From Ilumatobacteraceae bacterium (lineage in GTDB: Bacteria > Actinomycetota > Acidimicrobiia > Acidimicrobiales > Ilumatobacteraceae), in contig JALHOG010000015.1 in the NCBI GenBank assembly GCA_022843125.1, positions 1-62,721 of the forward strand: a stretch of DNA of 62,721 nt, given 5' to 3'. The first letter of the stretch is position 1. Each line of letters begins with the position of its first letter. Both the position numbers and the translations under genes were made by a program. The notes under the pieces were generated by a model, which saw only the letters and a list, made by a program, of their open reading frames with translations, had not been told where the DNA came from and ran no database searches. Below are positions 18,706-25,220 of this stretch, in pieces.

Positions 18706-19044
18706 TCACGGTTCGACGACGATCCAGCCCCGTCGTTGGAGTTCGGAGGCGAGGAGGTGGTCGGGGTAGTCGCGCAGCGCGAGCTCCGCGGCCGAGAGCT
18801 TCACCACCGGCTCCGGTCGCGGCGCATCCTCGCCGGCGTCGCGCTTGTACTCCGCTTCCTGGAGCTGCTCGATGAGCTCGGTCGCCTCGGCGGCGGTGAA
18901 CTTGCCCGCCGCCTGACGCTGGCTGAACCCCATCGGCCCCCGCGCCTCACGGAAGTCGGAGTGCCCCGCGCGCTGCAGCAACTCGAGCAGCTCCTTCACC
19001 TGCCGTCCCGATGCAGGTGAACCCGACGACTGCCCGAATGCCAT
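18706..19044 (-). CDS. Small conserved hypothetical protein
   Basis: A 112-residue hydrophilic, helix-rich protein, with GRQVKELLELLQRAGHSDF near the N-terminus, a GFSQRQAAGKFTAAEA middle, and a C-terminal LLASELQRRGWIVVEP. The charged heptad-like spacing suggests helical packing or a protein-protein contact role; no catalytic motif or membrane segment is seen. The ATG at 19044 is taken as the start because the residues upstream of it look non-coding. GGAGG abuts the ATG directly, which is unusually close for a ribosome-binding site. GACACT lies 5 nt upstream and may be a -10 box for a leaderless message. Function unknown. Confidence 0.7.
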   Translation of the reverse strand: MAFGQSSGSPASGRQVKELLELLQRAGHSDFREARGPMGFSQRQAAGKFTAAEATELIEQLQEAEYKRDAGEDAPRPEPVVKLSAAELALRDYPDHLLASELQRRGWIVVEP

Positions 19045-19196
19045 CCTCCAGTGTCGCCCACCACCGATCGGCGCACGCGATCCGACCCTGGGAGGGCAAC
19101 CGTCGCACGGCGGCGACGTCGACGATGCGATGAACACTCGGCGTCGCGCCCGCGAACGGGGTTGACCGAGACCGGCTCCGCAACCATGTTGGAGGG

Positions 19197-19943
19197 ATGA
19201 ACCGGACGCCGTGGTCGGCCTGGGCCCTCATGTCCATGTGCTGCGTGGCGTCCTGCGGCGATCCGGCGGGCACGTCTGCCGGCCAGGGTGCCACCGCACC
19301 GTCGCCGGTGCCCGTCGCGACCCAGCCCCTCCCGACGACGACGCTCGGTGCGGAACGGCTGATCCCCGCCTCAGCACCCGTCGTTCCCGCAACGACGCTG
19401 TTCACCGAGCCGCAACGCAACGACGCATTGGTCGCAGCCGCACGGCCCGTGACGGTCACCGAACCGTGCCCCGGGTCGTCCGGTGGCCCCGACGGTTCGG
19501 ACGCGATGTTCGCCGAGATGTCCCGGGTCGAGCCGATGCTCGGCGTGGTGCTGCAGTACGGCGGTCAACACCGCGAGCAGTTCGGGAGCTACGGCCTGGT
19601 GTGGCAGGACACGAACGACGCGTCGGTGTTCATCTCGTTCACGGCCGACCTCGATGTTCACCGCGAGGCACTCCGCACTCTGGTCTCGTTCCCCGACGAG
19701 CTCATCGTCTGCCAGGTCGCCGTCTCGGGTGATGTCGCGCAGGCGCTAGCCGCCCAACTCGTCGACGAGCTCGAGGGCCGCTACCAGTCGGTGGGTGTCG
19801 GGGTGAACGGTGTCGAGGTCGTCCTGATGCCGGGCGAGGAAGCGCTGGCAGCCGACCTCGCCGAGGAGTACGGCGGCGCGCTCACGGTCACCGCGGGCTC
19901 CCCCGCCGACGTCGCGATGCCGCTGCTCCCCGCCGAGGGCTGA
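19197..19943 (+). CDS. Secreted lipoprotein, function unknown
   Basis: A 248-residue protein with a lipoprotein signal: a short hydrophobic stretch and then VASC, with Cys20 as the likely lipidated residue. A Pro/Thr-rich linker to about residue 60 precedes a soluble domain (about 75-245) with EPCPGSSGG, a FGSYGLVWQDTNDASVFISF strand pair and further beta/alpha elements. No enzyme motif is recognised. GGAGGG directly abuts the ATG. It is followed 55 nt later by a strong hairpin, so it is probably a monocistronic gene. It is divergent from the small conserved gene before it. Confidence 0.75.
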   Translation: MNRTPWSAWALMSMCCVASCGDPAGTSAGQGATAPSPVPVATQPLPTTTLGAERLIPASAPVVPATTLFTEPQRNDALVAAARPVTVTEPCPGSSGGPDGSDAMFAEMSRVEPMLGVVLQYGGQHREQFGSYGLVWQDTNDASVFISFTADLDVHREALRTLVSFPDELIVCQVAVSGDVAQALAAQLVDELEGRYQSVGVGVNGVEVVLMPGEEALAADLAEEYGGALTVTAGSPADVAMPLLPAEG

Positions 19944-19998
19944 TGCCGATCGGACTCCTCCCCACGTCGATCGGCCGATCTCGCAATGCCCGTTCGAT

Positions 19999-20023
19999 GC
20001 TGCCGTGAGCGCGTCACGGCAGC
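19999..20023 (+). terminator. Strong hairpin after the lipoprotein gene
   Basis: A perfect 10-bp stem, GCTGCCGTGA/TCACGGCAGC, with loop GCGCG, starts 55 nt past the lipoprotein stop. An outer CGTTCG/CGAACG pair (19991-19996 and 20031-20036) extends it with an internal loop. There is no T-run. It probably separates the lipoprotein from the serine hydrolase gene. Confidence 0.55.
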
Positions 20024-20139
20024 GGCAGAACGAACGGACCGGCTCATCCCGTCGCTTCGCGATGCTCGGTCGATCGGCTGATGGCCGATCATCCCCCGGA
20101 CGGATGACCCCGGAGTGGCGTTCCGCGACGCTCGACCAC

Positions 20140-21405
20140 ATGCTCCCCCAGCCCCGCACAGGTTCGCCCCGCCATCGGTTCGTCGCCGTCACCGCGCTCG
20201 TCGCCATCACCCTCTCGGCGTGCAGTGACGACGACCCGGCAGCGACAGCCACGACGGCCACCACCGCCGTGCCGGTCACGACCGCGGGAGCGGCGACGAC
20301 GACACCGGTGACGACGACGCCTGCCACGACCGCGCCGGCGACGGCGCCCGCCACCAGCACTCCGTCGACCAGCGCGCCCGATCAGGTCGCGGGCGACGAT
20401 CCGGCGGCGGAGACCCGGGCTGCGTTCGCCTCGGTCGGGCCGGACGACCCGGGGTGCACGGTCGCGGTCGGGGTCGGCGGCGAGGTGGTGTTCGCCGAGG
20501 CGTACGGCGCGGCGCGCCTCGACCCCACGGAACCGATGACCACCGACACGATCGTCGACATCGGCTCGACCTCGAAGCAGTTCACCGCGACCGCGATCCT
20601 GCTGCTCGAGGACGAGGGCCTCGTCGACCTCGACGAGCCGCTCGCGACGTACCTGCCGGACCTCCCAGCATGGGCGACGCAGCCGACCGTGCGTCAGCTG
20701 GTGCACCACGTCAGCGGCATCCCCGACTACATCGCGCTGCTCGCCAACGCCGGGTTCGAGCTGACCGGTTCGAGCACCGATGCCGATGCGCTCGCCGCGC
20801 TCGGAGAGGTGACCGAACTCGACTTCGAACCCGGCGTCACGTGGGCGTACTCGAACTCGAACTACTTCCTGCTCGGACAGATCGTGCTCGCGGTCACCGG
20901 CACCACGCTCGACGAGTTCCTGGCGGCCGAGGTGTTCGAACCACTCGGGCTCGACATGGTGATGGACCCGACCGCAGCGCTCCCGGGCAAGGCCGTGTCG
21001 TACGAGGGCACCGGAGACGCAATCACCGTCGCCGACAGCAAGTGGGAGCAACTGGGCGATGGCGGCATCCAGACCACCCCGACACAGCTGGTGAGCTGGG
21101 CGACCGAGTACTGGGCCCCGACGTTGGGCGGCGACCGGATCCTCGATCGGCGGCTGGTCGACGCTGTCGGGTTCGACGATCCGAGCGGCGTCGAGGCCGG
21201 TCAGTACGGCGCCGGGATCCAGGTGTTCGAGGACGGTGGTCAGACGTTCCTGTCGCACTCTGGCGGCTGGGGCGGGTTTGTGACCCTGTTCGTCGTGCAA
21301 CCCGACGAGCAGGTCGTCGCCGCCGCCACGTGCACGAGCCCGGACACGGCGATCGGCCTCGGGATCGAGTCCGAACTCGACCTGATCCGCCCCTGGCTCA
21401 CCTGA
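20140..21405 (+). CDS. Serine hydrolase lipoprotein, class C beta-lactamase family
   Basis: A 421-residue penicillin-binding-protein-like hydrolase (PF00144 type). A signal peptide ends in the lipobox LSAC; a long Thr/Ala/Pro linker (about residues 35-85) then holds the catalytic domain away from the membrane. Catalytic motifs: STSK (the SxxK Ser/Lys pair), YSN (the YxN tyrosine, in TWAYSNSNY), and HSGG in place of KTG near the C-terminus. Such enzymes act as D,D-peptidases, esterases or beta-lactamases; HSGG is common in the esterase/peptidase branches, so resistance should not be assumed. The ATG at 20140 gives a standard lipoprotein signal; earlier in-frame starts at 20062 and 20104 are possible. 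Confidence 0.88.
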   Translation: MLPQPRTGSPRHRFVAVTALVAITLSACSDDDPAATATTATTAVPVTTAGAATTTPVTTTPATTAPATAPATSTPSTSAPDQVAGDDPAAETRAAFASVGPDDPGCTVAVGVGGEVVFAEAYGAARLDPTEPMTTDTIVDIGSTSKQFTATAILLLEDEGLVDLDEPLATYLPDLPAWATQPTVRQLVHHVSGIPDYIALLANAGFELTGSSTDADALAALGEVTELDFEPGVTWAYSNSNYFLLGQIVLAVTGTTLDEFLAAEVFEPLGLDMVMDPTAALPGKAVSYEGTGDAITVADSKWEQLGDGGIQTTPTQLVSWATEYWAPTLGGDRILDRRLVDAVGFDDPSGVEAGQYGAGIQVFEDGGQTFLSHSGGWGGFVTLFVVQPDEQVVAAATCTSPDTAIGLGIESELDLIRPWLT

Positions 21406-21439
21406 CCGCCGCCGCCGGCGGCGTTCGTTCCCTAGGGCT

Positions 21440-21480
21440 TGTGGGGCGGGTGGGGATCGAACCCACGACCCGGGGATTGT
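21440..21480 (-). repeat. 3'-half tRNA fragment, candidate attachment-site duplicate
   Basis: These 41 bp match the 3' half of the CAU tRNA at 25094-25167. 21440-21471 is identical over 32 bp starting exactly at the discriminator base, and the match runs to 21480 with two mismatches (39/41). It covers the acceptor 3' strand, T-arm and variable region, and reaches the anticodon stem; beyond it the sequence is not tRNA-like. Orientation is the same as the intact tRNA and it lies on its 3' side, as expected when an element inserts into a tRNA 3' end and displaces the original end. Confidence 0.8.
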
Positions 21481-21522
21481 GGAACTGTTCGACGCTCGGG
21501 CCACAGGGTGATGCGCTAGAAC

Positions 21523-22608
21523 GTGGCCGTGAGTTGGCTTCGGAGAAGGCTGAGTCGGCGCGATCAGTCGGCGCTTTCCGCTCGAGCCGAACGGGAAGCA
21601 CGAGTCGCAGCTGCCCGCGCCGAGGCGTTCGCCGGCGTTCCGCGCGCGGTGATGGCGCGCATCCGGGCCGTCGACTCGACCGGTCAGATCGTTCACGTTG
21701 GGGTCAGCTTCAACGATGACCTGATCGTCGCGTCGTCGCAGGCCGAGCCGAACAGCACGTACGCCAGCGCCAACACATCGCCGGGCTTTGCCACGTTCCC
21801 GCGAGGCACCGCCGAGAACACCTACTCGCTCCACGTTGCGATCTACACGCCGACCGGAGACGTTCGGAACATCGTCATCGACGACGTCACCATCGCCTTC
21901 CCCCACGTCCAGGCGTTACCAGACGGAGGTCTGCTCCTCGTCGGAGCGCGGTCCTACCTGCACGACGGCGTCGGCGAACGCAACGCGCTCCTCATCGACC
22001 ACGACGGCAAGCTCGGCACATCGTTCTGCATCGGCGACGGCATCCAGTCGGTTCAGGTCACGCCATCCGCGAACGTGTGGGTCGGCTACTTCGACGAGGG
22101 CGTGTTCGGCAACATGGGGTGGGGCGGGCACGAAGCGCACCCGCCACTCGGCGCTCCAGGCCTGGTGTGCTGGTCGTTGTCCGGTGAACAGCTGTATCGC
22201 TTCGAGCCACCGACGGGCCTGGGGTCGATCGACGACTGCTATGCGATGTGCGCAGTCGAGGAGACCGCGTGGGCCTGCTACTACAGCGGCTTCCCCATCT
22301 GTCGAGCGACGGTCGACGGCAGCACCGCCGGATGGCGCAACGATGTCGCCGGCGCTCATCAGATCGCAGTACAGGGTGATCGGGTCGGATTGATCGGCGG
22401 CTACAGCGGCCTGTTCGACCGGCTCGTGGTTGGCCGTCTCGGTGACGAGGTTGTCGAGACGCCGACCACGTGGCAGCTCGCACTGCCTGGTGGTGACGCC
22501 CTGCCGTCGGACGCCACGGTCGTAGCCCGAGGACGCTTCGTACACGCCCTGGCCAACGACACGTGGTTCCGGCTCGACATCGGGTCGTCTGAGCATCATC
22601 GCCCCTAG
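21523..22608 (+). CDS. Unrecognised protein, probable beta-propeller-like
   Basis: A 361-residue cytosolic protein: no signal peptide, and a basic N-terminus WLRRRLSRRDQ followed by an Ala/Arg-rich helix. From about residue 45 onward it shows repeated beta-strand blocks with recurring G-D-G or D-G-L turns (LPDGGLLLVGA, NVWVGYFDEG, VGLIGGYSGLFDRL) and a GNMGWGGHEAHPPLGAPGLVCW segment. That pattern fits a beta-propeller with a solvent-exposed glycine-rich loop. Similar unannotated proteins occur in other actinobacteria, as far as I recall. Starts GTG 21523 and GTG 21529 are both possible. It lies just inside the proposed island boundary. No function can be given. Confidence 0.75.
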   Translation: MAVSWLRRRLSRRDQSALSARAEREARVAAARAEAFAGVPRAVMARIRAVDSTGQIVHVGVSFNDDLIVASSQAEPNSTYASANTSPGFATFPRGTAENTYSLHVAIYTPTGDVRNIVIDDVTIAFPHVQALPDGGLLLVGARSYLHDGVGERNALLIDHDGKLGTSFCIGDGIQSVQVTPSANVWVGYFDEGVFGNMGWGGHEAHPPLGAPGLVCWSLSGEQLYRFEPPTGLGSIDDCYAMCAVEETAWACYYSGFPICRATVDGSTAGWRNDVAGAHQIAVQGDRVGLIGGYSGLFDRLVVGRLGDEVVETPTTWQLALPGGDALPSDATVVARGRFVHALANDTWFRLDIGSSEHHRP

Positions 22609-22640
22609 GCGACCGGTGTGCGTGTGAGAGCCTTGGCCCC

Positions 22641-22804
22641 ATGGACCCTGTCAGCATTGGCACCGCGGTGGCCTCACCGGCCTGGGCAGCGATCAGAAGC
22701 ACGTCGGGCGCAACAACATCATTGCGGCGTACTGCGACCCGAATGGAGACAGGGTCGGCTACCGACCAAAGGTGCTGGTCAAGGAACTGGCTGGCGACCA
22801 GTAA
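22641..22804 (+). pseudogene. Short frameshifted gene remnant
   Basis: From ATG 22641 the first ten residues, MDPVSIGTAV, look like the start of a common actinobacterial hypothetical family, but that frame soon becomes low-quality. From about 22670 the +2 frame reads GLTGLGSDQKHVG, then RNNIIAAYCDPNGDRVGY and RPKVLVKELAGDQ, to a TAA at 22802-22804. That is a natural-looking protein tail, immediately followed by a hairpin. Joining the two frames gives about 54 residues, so either a frameshift or an internal deletion has occurred. No domain is recognised. Confidence 0.4.
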
Positions 22805-22806
22805 GC

Positions 22807-22823
22807 CCGCGGATCGTCCGCGG
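22807..22823 (+). terminator. Short GC hairpin after the remnant
   Basis: A perfect 7-bp stem, CCGCGGA/TCCGCGG, with a 3-nt loop TCG lies directly after the TAA of the frameshifted remnant and before the convergent antitoxin gene. It could end transcription from either side. Confidence 0.4.
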
Positions 22824-22853
22824 CAAGACGGCGACGCGACCCGCTGAGCCTGC

Positions 22854-23159
22854 TCAGCTCGCCTTCGACAGCCTCACGGCGACCTTCAGGTTCAGAGCCG
22901 CTGCGACCTTCTGGAGAGTCGTCAGCGTCGGGGCCACGGAGCCTGCTTCGAGTCGGGCGATGGCGGCTTGGCTGGTGCCCATGCGGGCGGCGAGTTCTCG
23001 CTGGCTCAGACCGGCTTCCTCTCGGGCGTCTCGGATCTGCTCACCGACCTCGATGGCGAGGCGCGTCGCTTCGTAGGTGGAGTCGAACGCGGCGCGCTCG
23101 TCCGCAGTCATGGCGGCGAGGCGACGGTTCTTCAGTTCGTTGATCGTGGTTCGGCTCAT
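22854..23159 (-). CDS. XRE-family antitoxin, HigA-like
   Basis: A 101-residue DNA-binding antitoxin. The N-terminal half is helical; the C-terminal half carries a classic XRE/Cro helix-turn-helix (GLSQRELAARMGTSQAAIARLEAG, about residues 49-72) followed by PTLTTLQKVAAALN. In HigBA-type modules this protein both neutralises the ribosome-dependent mRNA interferase and represses its own promoter. The ATG overlaps the toxin stop by 4 bp (ATGA), giving the toxin-first order typical of higBA. It sits inside the tRNA-flanked island, where such modules commonly stabilise acquired DNA. Confidence 0.88.
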   Translation of the reverse strand: MSRTTINELKNRRLAAMTADERAAFDSTYEATRLAIEVGEQIRDAREEAGLSQRELAARMGTSQAAIARLEAGSVAPTLTTLQKVAAALNLKVAVRLSKAS

Positions 23160-23482
23160 GAGTCCTCCTCAGCCGTGTGCCCTTCGCGGAGACACCGTTC
23201 CATCGCCACTCGTGCTCGCTGCACCTCGTGGCGCTCGTTCTGTCGTTGCTTGCGGAACACGGTCAGCAGCACGATGCGGCGTCGGTCCCCGAAGAAGTAC
23301 GTGATCCTCCACGCGACCCGGACGATGTCGAACCGCAGCTCGAACAACCGGTCGCCGAGAGAACGTGACGCCGGCATCCGCAGCGCATTGCCGCGCTCGG
23401 CCAAACGCTCGACGTGGGCGAGCACGACGGCGAACTCCGACGCCGACAACGAGTCGATCCACTGCTCCACCTCCGACTCCAA
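23156..23482 (-). CDS. RelE/HigB-type toxin (Gp49-like)
   Basis: A 108-residue basic protein of the Gp49/HigB branch of the RelE superfamily, predicted to be a ribosome-dependent mRNA endonuclease. Diagnostic segments are SLGDRLFELRF, VRVAWRITYFFGDRRRIVLLTVFRK and QRQNERHEVQRARVAME, the basic C-terminal strand-helix unit. The only usable start codon is TTG 23482, yet the reading continues upstream as DVTWSVELESEVEQW, which matches the expected first beta-strand and has no ATG, GTG or TTG before a stop. The start may therefore be non-canonical, or a start codon may have been lost. Toxin precedes antitoxin and overlaps it by 4 bp. Confidence 0.82.
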   Translation of the reverse strand: MESEVEQWIDSLSASEFAVVLAHVERLAERGNALRMPASRSLGDRLFELRFDIVRVAWRITYFFGDRRRIVLLTVFRKQRQNERHEVQRARVAMERCLREGHTAEEDS

Positions 23483-23631
23483 CTCGACGGACCACGTGAC
23501 ATCAGAAACGATATCACGCTCGGGCGCCCGCAGGGGATCCGGGCACCGTTGGTAGGCGAATCCTTCAACGTGTCACTCCCCGCCCGGCGACGCAAAGTGC
23601 GCCGTCCTTTCCATACGCGGGCCGTGAGTAT

Positions 23632-24351
23632 TCACTCACTGAGCCAGCCGTCGGCGCGCAACCAGTACGACCACTTCCTCGCGATGGCGGCATCGCCGGC
23701 GTCGGGTGAGCGTCGCATGCGCTCGTACTCCTCTTGCACGAAGGCGATGCCCTTGTTTCGGGCGAGGACTGCCAGCGGCACGCGGCAGAACGACGCGTCG
23801 AATGCCCGTGCCGCCGCGAGCACGACAGGGACGAGCTGCTCTGGGCAACCGAGGCGATCCGCGGCGGAGAGCGACAGGGCCTGCAGCGCGCGTGGGCCGG
23901 TCGTGAGGTCGGACAACTGCTCCTGCAACCAGGCGATCGTGTCAGCCTCCCCCGCTTCGTCGACGAGTCGTTCCACGACGATCGTGTCGAACGCATCGTC
24001 GAAGTCCATGCGCTCGAGGCTCACGTACCCGGGCAGCACCTCAGGCTCTTGGACATCCCGAATGGTGGCGCCTGCGGCCACCGTTGCGCGCTCCCAGACG
24101 CGCCTGAACCGATCCGAGGCGTCGCTGCCGAGCACACCCATCACCGTCTCGAACGCGGCGTCGAGCGAGATAGCCGTGGCGACCCGGAGCGAGCGGGCGA
24201 CCATCGACGGCCCATAGCCATCCGCGAGAAGTTGCCGCGCGACCACCTCGATCTCATGCCCGGCAGCGAGCTGCTCGGCCACTGCTCGCGCCTCGTGTTC
24301 GTACCGCGGAAGCGGCGCGTCCGGCTCGCGCATCGTCAGTTCAGCACCCAT
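23632..24351 (-). CDS. Unrecognised helical protein in the island
   Basis: A 239-residue soluble protein with no membrane segment or signal peptide. It is mostly helical: VARQLLADGYGPSMVARSLR near residues 35-55 and ALQALSLSAADRLGCPEQLVPVVLAAARAF near 155-185. The tail is aromatic, ending KWSYWLRADGWLSE. The ATG at 24351 lies inside the end of the upstream SUKH-like gene (16-bp overlap); the next in-frame ATG is 24333. The overlap means the two are co-transcribed and probably work together. I do not recognise the family. A partner or second immunity protein beside SUKH is a reasonable guess only. Confidence 0.75.
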   Translation of the reverse strand: MGAELTMREPDAPLPRYEHEARAVAEQLAAGHEIEVVARQLLADGYGPSMVARSLRVATAISLDAAFETVMGVLGSDASDRFRRVWERATVAAGATIRDVQEPEVLPGYVSLERMDFDDAFDTIVVERLVDEAGEADTIAWLQEQLSDLTTGPRALQALSLSAADRLGCPEQLVPVVLAAARAFDASFCRVPLAVLARNKGIAFVQEEYERMRRSPDAGDAAIARKWSYWLRADGWLSE

Positions 24352-25031
24352 TCGGCCGGAACGCTGGAAGTGAGCTGCACGAGGGCTTGGGAGGTCAAGC
24401 ACGCTGCAAACATCCAGGATCCAGCGACATCAGCGACGAGCGTGTCAGGCCCCCCGTAGAACGAGCACTGGAGGGTGGGGTCCGACCAGAGATCGAACGC
24501 CTCGATGTCGATGCGCCTGAAGCCGACCCGCAGCAAGCTCTCGTGCTCGCCGTCCATCGCAGAGTTCGCGCAGTGCTGGGGAGCCCAGATGGCTTCCTGC
24601 AATGCAGCGGCGACGAGGAACGACGACACTGACCCGGCATCTCGCTGCCACGACCCGCCGAGCGGTCGGCTCCACACGATCGGATCAGGCTCGACAGCAT
24701 CGATGCGGGCGGCCCACTCGACGCAGCCCTGGTTCTCGATTCGGATGCGCATGAAGTGGGAGTCCACGACCAGATCGTCGAGGGCGAGGAACCGATCCTG
24801 CGCGTTCATCCCGTGCGCGGTGAGCAACGAGCGGTAACCCTCACGCAGCACCATGGGCAAGCCGGCTCCGATCCGCTGCTCTACGGCCACGAGTGCCGCC
24901 TCCGGGATTTCCGCCGGCAGCCCGTTCCAGAAGCGGGCGACAATGCGGCGCGCAAGGTCCAGCCGTGCGCTGGCCGGCAGGCCACGCGTGGTGATGGCGC
25001 CAACGTCCACGATGTTCCCGTCGTCGAACAC
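24336..25031 (-). CDS. SMI1/KNR4 (SUKH) family protein, immunity-like
   Basis: A 231-residue protein with SUKH-type features: an N-terminal helix pair, then GLPMVLREGYRSLLTAHGMN (residues 56-75), a short LALDDLVV segment, and the family hallmark IENQGCVEWAARI followed by DPIVW. SUKH proteins are mostly immunity proteins of polymorphic toxin and contact-inhibition systems. The cognate toxin is not in this window. The GTG at 25031 is the furthest start and fits the family length. The gene overlaps the start of the unrecognised helical protein, forming a two-gene unit next to the tRNA boundary of the island. Confidence 0.65.
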   Translation of the reverse strand: MFDDGNIVDVGAITTRGLPASARLDLARRIVARFWNGLPAEIPEAALVAVEQRIGAGLPMVLREGYRSLLTAHGMNAQDRFLALDDLVVDSHFMRIRIENQGCVEWAARIDAVEPDPIVWSRPLGGSWQRDAGSVSSFLVAAALQEAIWAPQHCANSAMDGEHESLLRVGFRRIDIEAFDLWSDPTLQCSFYGGPDTLVADVAGSWMFAACLTSQALVQLTSSVPAEWVLN

Positions 25032-25093
25032 TGATCCAGTCTGCCCGCATGCCCGTCGCCGGTCACGCGCCGCTCAACGTCGCTGCTGTCGTG

Positions 25094-25167
25094 TGGGGCG
25101 GGTGGGGATCGAACCCACGACCCAGGGATTATGAGTCCCCTGCTCTGACCAACTGAGCTACCACCCC
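25094..25167 (-). tRNA. tRNA with CAU anticodon (Ile2 or elongator Met)
   Basis: A complete 74-nt cloverleaf: acceptor GGGGTGG/CCGCCCC with discriminator A, D-arm GCTC...GAGC, anticodon stem GGGGA/TCCCT with loop CTCATAA, T-arm GTGGG/CCCAC with TTCGATC. The anticodon CAT is at 25131-25133. The anticodon stem resembles bacterial tRNA-Ile2 (lysidine-modified), but elongator Met cannot be excluded by eye. CCA is not encoded. Its 3' half is repeated at 21440-21480. Confidence 0.93.
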
Positions 25168-25220
25168 TCGGGAAGCTCACGTTACTCAAGGTCCCCACTC
25201 GACGAGCCGACACACTTGGC

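Larger units (their letters stand above)
21440..25167. mobile_element. Candidate 3.7-kb tRNA-flanked genomic island, no integrase seen
   Basis: Bounded by the tRNA 3'-half fragment and the intact tRNA. Inside are accessory-type genes: an unrecognised propeller-like protein, a frameshifted remnant, a HigBA-like toxin-antitoxin pair, an unknown helical protein and a SUKH-type immunity-like protein. Genes on both flanks are ordinary secreted proteins. No recombinase is encoded, so this would be a decayed or satellite element, or one mobilised in trans. The boundary is seen directly; mobility is inferred. Confidence 0.5.

Noticed and set aside
20001..20100. In-frame upstream starts for the serine hydrolase (20005, 20062)
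   Set aside because: They would place basic and polar residues before the lipoprotein signal and run through the terminator hairpin. ATG 20140 gives a standard signal.
20454..21719. ORF ending in a GIEPTTRGLW-type peptide, and the similar one near 25100
   Set aside because: The GIEPTT peptides are a translation of the tRNA 3' half on the plus strand; a known artefact, not a protein.
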